From positions 6,730,117 through 6,794,116 of the forward strand of contig OZ025206.1 of NCBI GenBank assembly GCA_964019055.1: a stretch of 64,000 bases of DNA, in the 5' to 3' direction. Below, in pieces: positions 1 to 12,900 of the stretch; the first letter of the stretch is position 1; every line of letters starts with the position of its first letter. The notes beneath the pieces were generated by a model. The model had not been told where the DNA came from and did not search any database. It saw only the letters and a program-made list of their open reading frames with translations. This DNA is from Anthopleura xanthogrammica. Taxonomy: Eukaryota; Cnidaria; Anthozoa; Actiniaria; Actiniidae. Position numbers and translations under genes: made by a program.

Positions 1-3000
1 ATCCATCTCGTGTACATTCTCATTCTGGTACGCCCATCCAATCCATCTCGCGTACATTCTCATTCTGATACATCCATCCAATCCTTCTCGTGCACATTCT
101 CATTCTGATACATCCATCCAATCCATCTCATGTACATTTTCATTCTGATACATCCATCCAATCGATCTCGTGCACATTCTCATTCTGATACATCCATCCA
201 ATCCAACTCGTGTACATTCACATTCTGATACATCCATCCAATCCATCTCGTGTACATTCTTATTCTGATACATCCATCCAATCAATCTCGTGTACATTCT
301 CATTCTGATGCACCCATCCAATCCATCTCGTGTACATTCTCATTCTGATACATCCATCCAATCCATCTCGTGTACATTCTCATTCTGATACATCCATCCA
401 ATCCGTCTCGTGTACATTCTCATTCTGATACATCCATTCAATCCATCTCACGTACATTCACATTCTGATGCACCCATCCTATCCATCTCGTGTACATTCT
501 CATTCTGGTACGCCCATCCAATCCATCTCGCGTACATTCTCATTCTGATACATCCATCCAATCCTTCTCGTGCACATTCTCATTCTGATACATCCATCCA
601 ATCCATCTCATGTACATTTTCATTCTGATACATCCATCCAATCGATCTCGTGCACATTCTCATTCTGATACATCCATCCAATCCATCTCGTGTACATTCT
701 CATTCTGATACATCCATCCAATCCAACTCGTGTACATTCACATTCTGATACATCCATCCAATCCATCTCGTGTACATTTTCATTCTGATACATCCATCCA
801 ATCGATTTCGTGCACATTCTCATTCTGATACATCCATCCAATCCACCTCGTGCACATTCTCATTCTGATACATCCATCCAATCCATCTCGTGTCAGTCTC
901 ATTCTGATACATCCATCCAATCCGTCTCGTGTACATTCTCATTCTGATACATCCATCCAATCCATCTCGTGTACATTCTCATTCTGATATACCCATCCAA
1001 TCCATCTCGTGTACATTCTCATTCTGATACATCCATCCAATCCATCTCGTGTACATTCTCATTCTGATACATCCATCCAATCCATCTCGTGTACATTCTC
1101 AGTCTGATGCACCCATCCAATCCACCTCGTGCACATTCTCATTCTGCTACATCCATCCAATCTACCTCGTGTACATTCACATTCTGATACATCCATCCAA
1201 TCCATCTCGTGTACACTTTCATTCTAATACATCCATCCAATCCATCTCGTGTACATTCTCATTCTGATGCACCCATCCAATCCGTCTCGTGTACATTCTC
1301 ATTCTGATACATCCATTCAATCCATCTCACGTACATTCACATTCTGATGCACCCATCCTATCCATCTCGTGTACATTCTCATTCTGGTACGCCCATCCAA
1401 TCCATCTCGCGTACATTCTCATTCTGATACATCCATCCAATCCTTCTCGTGCACATTCTCATTCTGATACATCCATCCAATCCATCTCATGTACATTTTC
1501 ATTCTGATACATCCATCCAATCGATCTCGTGCACATTCTCATTCTGATACATCCATCCAATCCAACTCGTGTACATTCACATTCTGATACATCCATTCAA
1601 TCCATCTCGTGTACATTTTCATTCTGATACATCCATCCAATCCATCTCGTGTACATTCTCATTCTGATGCACCCATCCAATCCATCTCGTGTTCATTCAC
1701 ATTCTGATACATCCATCCAATCCATCTCGTGTACATTCTCATTCTGATACATCCATCCAATCCATCTCGTGTACATTCTCATTCTGATACATCCATCCAA
1801 TCCATCTCGTGTACATTCTCATTCTGATACATCCATCCAATCCATCTCGTGTACATTCTCATTCTGATACATCCATCCAATCCATCTCGTGTACATTCTC
1901 ATTCTGATGCACCCATCCTATCCATCTCGTGTACATTCTCATTCTGGTACGCCCATCCAATCCATCTCGCGTACATTCTCATTCTGATACATCCATCCAA
2001 TCCTTCTCGTGCACATTCTCATTCTGCTACATCCATCCAATCTACCTCGTGTACATTCACATTCTGATACATCCATCCAATCCATCTCGTGTACACTTTC
2101 ATTCTAATACATCCATCCAATCCATCTCGTGTACATTCTCATTCTGATGCACCCATCCAATCCGTCTCGTGTACATTCTCATTCTGATACATCCATTCAA
2201 TCCATCTCACGTACATTCACATTCTGATGCACCCATCCTATCCATCTCGTGTACATTCTCATTCTGGTACGCCCATCCAATCCATCTCGCGTACATTCTC
2301 ATTCTGATACATCCATCCAATCCTTCTCGTGCACATTCTCATTCTGATACATCCATCCAATCCATCTCATGTACATTTTCATTCTGATACATCCATCCAA
2401 TCGATCTCGTGCACATTCTCATTCTGATACATCCATCCAATCCATCTCGTGTACATTCACATTCTGATACATCCATTCAATCCATCTCGCGTACATTCTC
2501 ATTCTGATACATCCATCCAATCCATCTCGTGTACATTCTCATTCTGATATACCCATCCAATCCATCTCGTGTACATTCTCATTCTGATACATCCATCCAA
2601 TCCATCCCTGTACATTCTCATTCTGATACATCCATCCAATCCATCTCGTACACATTCTCATTCTGGTACGCCCATCCAATCCATCTCGTGTACATTCTTA
2701 TTCTGATACATCCATCCAATCAATCTCGTGTACATTCTCATTCTGATGCACCCATCCAATCCATCTCGTGTACATTCTCATTCTGATACATCCATCCAAT
2801 CCAACTCGTGTACATTCACATTCTGATACATCCATCCAATCCATCTCGTGTACATTTTCATTCTGATACATCCATCCAATCGATTTCGTGCACATTCTCA
2901 TTCTGATACATCCATCCAATCCACCTCGTGCACATTCTCATTCTGATACATCCATCCAATCCATCTCGTGTACATTCTCATTCTGATACATCCATCCAAT

Positions 3001-5853
3001 CCGTCTCGTGTACATTCTCATTCTGATACATCCATCCAATCCATCTCGTGTACATTCTCATTCTGATATACCCATCCAATCCATCTCGTGTACATTCTCA
3101 TTCTGATACATCCATCCAATCCATCTCGTGTACATTCTCATTCTGATACATCCATCCAATCCATCTCGTGTACATTCTCATTCTGATGCACCCATCCAAT
3201 CCACCTCGTGCACATTCTCATTCTGCTACATTCATCCAATCTACCTCGTGTACATTCACATTCTGATACATCCATCCAATCCATCTCGTGTACACTTTCA
3301 TTCTAATACATCCATCCAATCCATCTCGTGTACATTCTCATTCTGATGCACCCATCCAATCCGTCTCGTGTACATTCTCATTCTGATACATCCATTCAAT
3401 CCATCTCACGTACATTCACATTCTGATGCACCCATCCTATCCATCTCGTGTACATTCTCATTCTGGTACGCCCATCCAATCCATCTCGCGTACATTCTCA
3501 TTCTGATACATCCATCCAATCCTTCTCGTGCACATTCTCATTCTGATACATCCATCCAATCCATCTCATGTACATTTTCATTCTGATACATCCATCCAAT
3601 CGATCTCGTGCACATTCTCATTCTGATACATCCATCCAATCCAACTCGTGTACATTCACATTCTGATACATCCATTCAATCCATCTCGTGTACATTTTCA
3701 TTCTGATACATCCATCCAATCCATCTCGTGTACATTCTCATTCTGATGCACCCATCCAATCCATCTCGTGTTCATTCACATTCTGATACATCCATCCAAT
3801 CCATCTCGTGTACATTCTCATTCTGATACATCCATCCAATCCATCTCGTGTACATTCTCATTCTGATACATCCATCCAATCCATCTCGTGTACATTCTCA
3901 TTCTGATACATCCATCCAATCCATCTCGTGTACATTCTCATTCTGATACATCCATCCAATCCTTCTCGTGCACATTCTCATTCTGCTACATCCATCCAAT
4001 CTACCTCGTGTACATTCACATTCTGATACATCCATCCAATCCATCTCGTGTACACTTTCATTCTAATACATCCATCCAATCCATCTCGTGTACATTCTCA
4101 TTCTGATGCACCCATCCAATCCGTCTCGTGTACATTCTCATTCTGATACATCCATTCAATCCATCTCACGTACATTCACATTCTGATGCACCCATCCTAT
4201 CCATCTCGTGTACATTCTCATTCTGGTACGCCCATCCAATCCATCTCGCGTACATTCTCATTCTGATACATCCATCCAATCCTTCTCGTACACATTCTCA
4301 TTCTGATACATCCATCCAATCCATCTCATGTACATTTTCATTCTGATACATCCATCCAATCGATCTCGTGCACATTCTCATTCTGATACATCCATCCAAT
4401 CCATCTCGTGTACATTCACATTCTGATACATCCATTCAATCCATCTCGTGTACATTTTCATTCTGATACATCCATCCAATCCATCTCGTGTACATTCTCA
4501 TTCTGATGCACCCATCCAATCCATCTCGTGTTCATTCACATTCTGATACATCCATCCAATCCATCTCGTGTACATTCTCATTCTGATACATCCATCCAAT
4601 CCATCTCGTGTACATTCTCATTCTGATACATCCATCCAATCCATCTCGTGTACATTCTCATTCTGATACATCCATCCAATCCATCTCGTGTACATTCTCA
4701 TTCTGATACATCCATCCAATCCATCTCGTGTACATTCTCATTCTGATGCACCCATCCTATCCATCTCGTGTACATTCTCATTCTGGTACGCCCATCCAAT
4801 CCATCTCGCGTACATTCTCATTCTGATACATCCATCCAATCCTTCTCGTGCACATTCTCATTCTGATACATCCATCCAATACATCTCATGTACATTTTCA
4901 TTCTGATACATCCATCCAATCGATCTCGTGCACATTCTCATTCTGATACATCCATCCAATCCACCTCATGCACATTCTCATTCTGATACATCCATCCAAT
5001 CCACCTCGTGTACATTCTCATTTTGATACATCCATCCAATCCACCTCGTGCACATTCTCATTCTGATACATCCATCCAATCCATCTCGTGTACATTCTCA
5101 TTCTGATACATCCATCCAATCCACCACGTGCACATTCTCATTCTGCTACATCCATCCAATCCTTCTCGTGCACATTCTCATTCTGATACATCCATCCTAT
5201 CCATCTCGTGCACATTCTCATTCTGATACATCCATCCAATCCATCTCGTGCACATTCTTATTCTGATACATCCATCCAATCTATCTCGTGTACATTCTCA
5301 TTTGATGCACCCATTCAATCCATCTCGTGTACATTCTCATTCTGATACATCCATCCAATCCATCTCGTGCATATTTTCATTCTGATACATCCATCCAATC
5401 CATCTCGTGCACATTCTCATTCTGATACATCCATCCAATCCATCTCGTGTACATTTTCATTCTGAGACATCCATCCAATCCATCTCGTGCACATTCTCAT
5501 TCTGACACATCCATCCAATCCATCTCGTGTACATTCTCATTCTGATACATCCATCCAATCCACCTCGTGCACATTCTCATTCTTATACATCCATCCAATC
5601 TATCTCGTGCACATTCTCATTTTGATACATCCATCCAATCCATCTCGTGCACATTCCCATTCTGATACATCCATCCAATCCATCTCGTGCACATTCTCAT
5701 TCTGATACATCCATCCTATCCATCTCGTTCACATTCTCATTCTGATACATCCATCCAATCCATCTCGTGCATATTCTTATTCTGATACATCCATCCAATC
5801 CATTTCCTGTGTAATCTTGTTTTGTAACACCCATCCAATCCAACTGGTGTACA
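1..5853. repeat. 40-bp tandem repeat array, about 146 copies
   Basis: The unit is 40 bp and contains ATCCATCTCGTGTACATTCT followed by CATTCTGATACATCCATCCA. It starts before the window and decays at about 5800-5853. Variants (CGCGTAC, GTGCAC, TTCATTCAC and others) recur in blocks. One block beginning near 410 reappears near 1289, 2169, 3368 and 4128, at multiples of 40 bp apart from a one-base loss near 890, so the array has higher-order structure. Forty is not a multiple of three, so reading frames rotate between units; the many 72-73 aa open frames are by-products, not genes. Confidence 0.97.
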
Positions 5854-5855
5854 TA

Positions 5856-5970
5856 TTATCGGATACTCCAGACTATACTGATGATTTTTTATACTCCAAA
5901 ATATGATCGGGTACTCCAGAATGTGATTGGATACTCAAAAATATGCATGTTTGGATACTTCAGAATATCA
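5856..5970. repeat. Short degenerate tandem repeat (about 25-27 bp unit)
   Basis: Four to five imperfect copies of a unit around GGATACTCCAGAATATGAT directly follow the 40-bp array. The two repeats share no obvious unit. Confidence 0.6.
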
Positions 5971-5975
5971 TTTTG

Positions 5976-6199
5976 AGTTATTGTCAAAAATGTTATCCTA
6001 TGAAAAAAGATAAAAAGGCTTATAAATTTTGGTTTCAAACTTTTTAATGAGTAACAATGGACAGAGAATAATAATTACTAACTCTACTTATACAATGATT
6101 GCTGGTATCGAGCATTTAGAGCGAGTTTATTAGGTATCACATGACATTCATTTTGGTCTAAATGTCTTTTTTGGTGGACAACATTCATGACATTGACTG
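5976..6199. mobile_element. MITE, family 1, copy 1
   Basis: The right end is TGACATTGACTG followed by TA. The interior (TGAGTAACAATGGACAGAGAATA, then GATTGCTGGTATCGAGCATT) matches the element at 10866-11337 in a PSMD3 intron. The left end is degraded (GAGTTATTGTCA where the intact copy has CAGTCATTGTCA). TA next to the termini suggests a Tc1/mariner-type origin. Confidence 0.65.
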
Positions 6200-7457
6200 T
6201 ATATAGAAAATGAAGTTCAGTTTGATGCATTGGATTGTACTACCATTCTAGCTTGAGATGTACATCCTTCATTTACCACTTTGACATATATTCGCATAAT
6301 GCTTTGCGTTTTGGGGGGCAACAACGAGACAAAATCGTTAATATTAACATGAAGATTAATAAAAATTGAAGAAAAAACATCTAAAAACACTTATGATGGA
6401 TTCTATCAGAATTCACAAAAGCCAGAAATAAAGAAATTTGAACAGGTTTACAAATAAAAGTGATGACATTTCTTGGTAAGTCCATACATTGTCTGTAACG
6501 GCACCAAATATTTCATTCTCACATCCGTGTGGAATTAACTCTGATTAAACTGATACTGGATTTTTCAATGATAATAGCAAATATACTCAACATCTGCATG
6601 AAAAGTTTTGAATTTTGAAATACTTTTTGCTATCGTTGAACCCAAAGAACCAAAAAAGGATTATGGGAATGTGAAAGTGGTGAATATATCATGTAATATA
6701 TATAACCGAAAAGAGCAGTTGAATGGATAGAGATATGTCATCCTTCAGATAAGACTGACGTTTTCAAAATTGATCTTATTGCTAATTAACAGTTTATCTT
6801 CATGTAAGGTTCATGGAATTAATTTGTTTTTATTGATTGATTAACCAGGACCATACTTCCAGACATCGAGTGCTGAAGCCTCGTATGGACTTACGGCTAC
6901 GCTGAAGATTTCGGCCCCAACACCGCTATCCCGGGAGGACATTACTGACTGATCAGGAAGCTCGGCCTTAGCCTAAGGGAGAGGTTAGTCGGCCCCTAGA
7001 CCGTAGATGATTAACCCCTTGCTATGACCAGCACACCCGGTATGTCGCTTGTGTTGCTGATGGTTTTGTCGCTGTGGGTATTTCTTTCCATGTGGGATGT
7101 GTTTTCAAAAACCCAGCCACGATTTATGCATAGTTCCGCTATGGGATGAAAATCAGAACTAGTCTTTATGGCCTTATTCCTTAAAATACCACTTTGACAA
7201 GAGGCATTTTTGGGTGTTATTAGTGAGATATGCAAATGCACACCAGGTATGCGCATGCGTATTTGCCAGTAAGTTTGGGCAAATTTAAATGGAATTACGA
7301 GATTTTATAAACCTCTAAAAATACAGAGAATGCATGTATGGCTGGAGGGACGTTTTAATTAGGCGTAAAAAGTCTAAAAGAAGTTAACTGTGATTTTTTT
7401 TAAAGCCATGGTTTGTAAGACTTGTATTTGTTGATTTAACCGTTAACCGTAAAAGCT
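6200..7457. other. Intergenic; GC-richer block at 6840-7010
   Basis: No supported gene. The stretch is AT-rich except for about 170 bp around 6840-7010, which is clearly GC-richer (for example TCGTATGGACTTACGGCTAC and CTATCCCGGGAGGAC). I could not match that block to a tRNA, 5S rRNA or coding exon. GCGCATGCG, an NRF1-like motif, occurs near 7251. Confidence 0.5.
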
Positions 7458-7466
7458 ACCACCCCA

Positions 7467-9709
7467 CAACCTCGTCCCCAGGGTCCTCTCTTCTCGCTAT
7501 TTCAAAATGGCGGGACGCTCGAGGGAAGACCCTGGTGGCGGCTGGTCACGTGGCCTCCAAGAATTTTGGAGGTTCGGACCCAGGCTGCTCGAGGGATCCC
7601 TTACGCGGCCTAAACTAACCCGAAAAGAAATTGGAACCCAGCAAAAACAAAATGGCGGAGCAATCGAACGTATACAGAAATACGACAGAAATACGACAGA
7701 AATACACGAACCTAATTTTGATTTCTCACGCTGTTCCTGGCTTTACGAAAGCTTTCTTTCAAAAAAAGTAAAGGCTACTCCATTTATCTACATCTCCATG
7801 GAGATGTTTTTCTTGTGCTTCTCAAAAATCAATAAATATCTGGGTGGACAGTCTTAGATTGCTTAACAGAGTAGCTGTAGCTTTTATTTTGACTTTCATT
7901 TGCTTTTATGTACTTTATAGAATCTAAAATAAAGCTATATTTTAAACACTCATCATGTATTTTCTCCTTTTTCTTGTTTATTTGGGAGTCCAGAAACTTA
8001 GCAATACAAGAATCACTTATCTGGACTTGAGAGCTATAAAGGCATACTGCTTCCTATTGCTAAATCCCTGAAAGACAATTCATCTCCTACCCTCTTATTT
8101 TTATTTATTTTTTCCTTTACAATACTGTGGTTATGCCTATAAACTTTTCTTCAATGTTTTGCAAGAATCATCATATTATCCTCCTGGTTGTAACAGAATT
8201 CCAGAAAACCAACTGTTTGCACAATACCATGCTCCACAAACAAAGAAAATGAAAGAGTAAATTTTGCACCAACTAACCAAAAAATGCAGCCAAAAAGTGA
8301 GAGTAATTTTTGCAACTGTTGCTATAGGTATTCGAGTAAACATCCCAGATGTTTGTCAAATAATTCACATAGGAGTTCAGAGGACAATTGAGGCCTACTT
8401 CCAAGAGATTGGCAGAGCCGTAAGAGATTGGCAACCCTCCAAGGCACTCCTGTACTACAATGGGTCTGAAATATCTACAAATGTGCCTGGGATGACCCCA
8501 GAGATGAGGGAATATTGTCGTCTTGAGAATGGATGCCTACGTGAGGCACTGCTGAAGCATATGGGTTCACCATCTATTGACTCTGAAATCTCACAGAGGG
8601 ATCCTCATACTTGATGTAGTAACTGTTTGAACATGTGTACTTGTGATTCTTGTATTGCTACGTTTCTAGACTCTTGTAATCTCACATAATTTGAGAGCTG
8701 CATTTATGTTTGCAGAGCCCATGAGATATAACTATGAAACAGTATAAAGTAGTGTTTGCTTAGCCTGTGTAGTAGAGCCACTTCCCACCCAACCCCCTGA
8801 AGGGAATAAAAGTTGGTTAGGGGTAAGGAGTGGCTGTACACAGGCTATGTCTGCTACATTGAAGCAAAGCAGGATTTATTTTAAAATCATATTAAATTTC
8901 AAGAACAAAAGTAACAAATAAACAAGAAAAAGGAGAAAATGCATGATGAGTGTTTAAAATATAGCTTTATTTTAGATTCTATAAAGTACATAAAAGCAAA
9001 TGAAAGTCAAAATAAAAGCTACAGCTACTCTGTTAAGCAATCTAAGACTGTCACCCAGATATTTATTGATTTTTTACTTTGCCAGTTTATACGGTTAATA
9101 AAACGATTGAAAAAAATATTTTTTACCAATCCAAAATTAAATCTCTCGTCCTGTGAATTAAAATCACAAGCTTGTTCATGACAGGATAAATTCGAAGAAT
9201 ACTTTGACGAAAAGTTTACAATCACCTTCCATCAGGATCTGAGGAAGCTCAAACCCTTTAACGAGGTCCCTGGTAGAGTCCATAGAAGTTTTCCTGAAAT
9301 TCAAGTTTCAGCACTGTGTGGGCTGGAGAGGCAAGATCTACACTCCTGGTTGGAGAAGCACAAGAAAAACATCTCCATGGAGATGTAGATAAATGGAGTA
9401 GCCTTTACTTTTTTTGAAAGAAAGCTTTCGTAAAGCCAGGAACAGCGTGAGAAATCAAAATTAGGTTCGTGTATTTCTGTCGTATTTCTGTCGTATTTCT
9501 GTATACGTTCGATTGCTCCGCCATTTTGTTTTTGCTGGGTTCCAATTTCTTTTCGGGTTAGTTTAGGCCGCGTAAGGGATCCCTCGAGCAGCCTGGGTCC
9601 GAACCTCCAAAATTCTTGGAGGCCACGTGACCAGCCGCCACCAGGGTCTTCCCTCGAGCGTCCCGCCATTTTGAAATAGCGAGAAGAGAGGACCCTGGGG
9701 ACGAGGTTG
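7467..9709. mobile_element. DNA transposon with long inverted arms and 9-bp TSD
   Basis: The ends are inverted copies starting CAACCTCGTCCCCAGGGTCC. The left arm is 7467-7984 and the right arm 8915-9709. They are almost identical except that the left arm lacks about 290 bp present in the right arm at about 9050-9345. The 9-bp direct repeat ACCACCCCA flanks both ends (7458-7466 and 9710-9718), which supports true insertion boundaries. A 9-bp duplication with long inverted ends resembles Mutator-like elements, but no transposase is visible and the class is uncertain. The interior holds a decayed RecQ-helicase fragment. The right end lies about 220 bp upstream of the PSMD3 start codon. Confidence 0.85.
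8158..8616 (+). pseudogene. RecQ-family helicase C-terminal fragment (decayed)
   Basis: The plus-strand frame gives the second RecA-like lobe of a RecQ helicase: NRIPENQLFAQYH, then KVRVIFATVAIG, VNIPDV, IIHIG, RTIEAYFQEIGRA and SKALLYYN, ending near TPEMREYCRLENGCLREAL. An in-frame TAA at 8257-8259 interrupts it. Key sites are changed: motif VI, normally QxxGRxGRD, reads QEIGRAVRD, and the usual GMGVNIP reads GIRVNIP. There is no helicase lobe 1, zinc-binding start or HRDC domain. It is probably cargo or a remnant of the autonomous element. Non-function is inferred from the stop and the motif changes. Confidence 0.75.
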
Positions 9710-9930
9710 ACCACCCCATTGAGATTCTCCTAAGTTTTGGGCTTCCTGTTTCAATTCCTTAGCCAGCGGTATCCCAATCTTCATATGCGCATCCACCCAC
9801 ACGCATGCTGTGTCATGGTCGCCATGTTGGATTGATTGAAGGAGAAAAAAGCCGGTAAAATTGTTCTTTTTTCTTCACTTTACGATCCTCTCTTACACAC
9901 TGTAGGTACCTAAATACAAAGATATTCAAC

Positions 9931-12900
9931 ATGATAAAAGATGTAGAAATGAAAGAATCGTCTACGGCGAAGAATAAAGACGAATCAAAAGAGGAACCAA
10001 AAGCAGAAGTGTCAAAAGATGAACGAGAAAAACTAATTCTCGAAGGTAAAACATGATTTATTACTACAATAAAAAGTTCCTTGAACGATAAATGCTTCTT
10101 ATTTATAGTCCATTTTCTTAGCTCTTTTTTGAAATAGGAGTCTTTTATGAGAAGAAGTTGAAATTCTTATGTTTTTGTTCTCGTGTTTGGGCTGTTTGTT
10201 CCTTTTCATGGTTTTCCAAATGAAGTATCCCTTGGTTATGAAAGCTATAACATTTAAGCAAAAGTTTGTCAATGAAAATGCTTTTATTGAATTATGAAAG
10301 GAGTGAAAGATAATTTCATGGCAAAATTGCCTAATGACAAAAATTACACCAAAATTAGCTACTGTAGGAAGTTGTGTGTTAAACGTGCTACAAAAAGATA
10401 GACTAAAAGATAGATAAAAGGCTTGTTTTACTTTCCAAAATGTAATATTACATTCAATGTTTGAGTGATTCATTATATCACTCCAATATTGTATCCACAT
10501 TGATTGACAAGAGTCCAAATTAAGTCAAAGGCATGGCAGCCATGTTGGTGTTTGGCAAGAAATCACCAACAATGACGCTGAGCTTGCAAACTACCCTTTT
10601 ATAATGACATGAATACTGTATTTTCTTGTCGCAGACATAAAGGAGCATGTGAAATGTATCGAGAAGGCAGTTGCAACTAAAGAACCAAGGTTCACTTTAC
10701 GAACACTGAGAGCCATTCCAGGAACAAGAAGAAAACTAAGCCATCCTTTACTTAGAAAGCTTATTTGTGGGTATATGCCTTTAGGTGAGTAAAGTTCTGT
10801 TGAGCATGTGTATTGAATACCACTTTATTTTGGTATTTAACAAATAAATTAGACATTGAAATATACAGTCATTGTCAAAAAGATTGACCTGTGAAAAAAG
10901 ACTTAAAGACCAAAAGAAGTATCATGTGATGATTTGTTTATTTGTTTTAAATGACATAAACTCTGGTTTCAAATAATGAGTAACAATGGACAGAGAATAA
11001 TTATTATTAGAGCGGTTTCCGTATGAGTGGGAAACAATACAGCAATTTCTTAGCTGTACAGTAGCTGTACCATATCTTACCATAGCTGTAACAACGCATT
11101 GTGACTAGTTGAATTACTGGAAGACAATAGGAAGCCATTTCAATGTTACTGCATGTCGTACCGTGTACGTGCTGTAAATCAGTACCGTAGGTTTCCCACT
11201 CATACGAAAAACAACTCTAACTCTACTTATATAATGATTGCTGGTATCGAGCATTTAGAGCGGGTGTATTAGGTATCCATGACATTAATTTTGGTCTAAA
11301 TGCTTTTTTTGGCAGACAACATTAATGACATTGACTGTAATAAAGTTAGTGTGTATATATATATATGTACGTCTGTTCACAGCCTGATACAAAATAAAGC
11401 AAAGAAAAACCGGTGCACTTGGGCATCTGTGTCACATCAAATAGTAATTATTAGTTAGCCACTTCTTTATTGTTTGATGTTTGCAGCCAACTTACTATAT
11501 TCTTTTGTCTTTCAGCTTCACCCAATAAAGATGCTCTACTGGCATACCTGGATGAGGTAAATAAATACAAGAACCTGTCAGTTGAAAATGGTGCAATAAC
11601 AATTTGCAGCATTGCCTTGAAAAGGATTTCCATTGTTCTTGTCTAAAAAACTAAAAAAAATGAGTGAACATTATGTGATAATTGATGAGTATTATCTGTA
11701 GAAAAACTTACAGAAAATACATTTATCATGTCAAATGCGTATGCTATCAGGGATTTGCTGAATGTTATCCTCCAGTCAGAGGCAAGATAGTGTGTATAAT
11801 GTCTGATAATATCTGTTTTTCATGACTATTTGTAGTTCAAAATATTTTGTTCATCATCCATGTAATGAGATGGTCATCCAGGGCTTAAAATAATGGCCAG
11901 TCATACGCCGGCCAAGATGTCTGGTGTATTATATACATATATATATGTTTTTCAAATATGACTGGTCAACATGTCCTTTCAAAATCATAACGACTGTTTG
12001 TCCAAATTAATATATTTAATGATTATGTCTATTTATATTATTAATTCATCTAACTTTATATCATCACTTTTCAGCCCATGGATACAGAAGATGCTGGTTT
12101 ACCATTCAGGCCACGCAGTGCCAAAGCTTCCAGTATTCCACTACTTCCCGAAATAGAGACATACTTCCATCTTCTGATTGTCATCCATTTGATTGATACC
12201 AAATGCTACCAAAAGGTTATACAAATATGATAAAATCTAGTAGTATTAATTTAATGAGCTTACAGTACAGGCAGACAGCAGGGTTTGAAATTCTTACAAG
12301 ATAATTGGCAACATATACTGTAGCTCCCTTTTTAGAAAATAATTATTAAACTCAAAAAAATATAGTTCTTGGAAAATATCATATGATGTTTTCAATAAAC
12401 AGTTTTTGATATGTTATCTTGTGCTCTCCATTTAGCTAGTAGCTGATCAATGCACAAGACAAGTTTACTGTATCTTGTCATTAAAAAAATGGCTGTCACG
12501 GTTTGCATAATTATTTTGTAACTTCTGATGAGTACGTAAAATACTCTCAAACTAGATGAGTTAAAAAGTATTATGAACTCACATGTACTTTGCCTTAGTT
12601 TCCTATTTCTATATTTAGAAAATTATATTTCTGTTATTTTCTAGGCTGTAAAATGTTCTGATGATCTGATGAAGAAGACTCAAGGACTAAATAGACGGTC
12701 ATTAGATCCATTACTAGCCCAGTGCTACTTCTTCCATTCAAGAGCATATGAACTCACAGATAACCTGAAAGATGTTAGAAGGTACTGTACAGTTTAACCG
12801 ACATAATTTTGCATGGCAATGCACAGATTTATACGGGGCTCAAAATAAAGGCCGGTCAAGATGTCCGGCGTATGATATTTTATTTTATTTTTTCAAATAT

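Noticed and set aside
100..5705. Many 72-85 aa frames (MYILILIHPSNPS..., MDGCIRMRM...)
   Set aside because: They are translations of the 40-bp repeat in rotating frames on both strands, with no start context, domain or selection sign.
1..5853. CRISPR array
   Set aside because: Units are contiguous 40-mers without unique spacers, and the DNA is clearly eukaryotic.
7507..7857. Frame MAGRSREDPGGG..., identical in both transposon arms
   Set aside because: It lies in the inverted arms of a mobile element and has no domain. Identity reflects the inverted repeat, not two genes.
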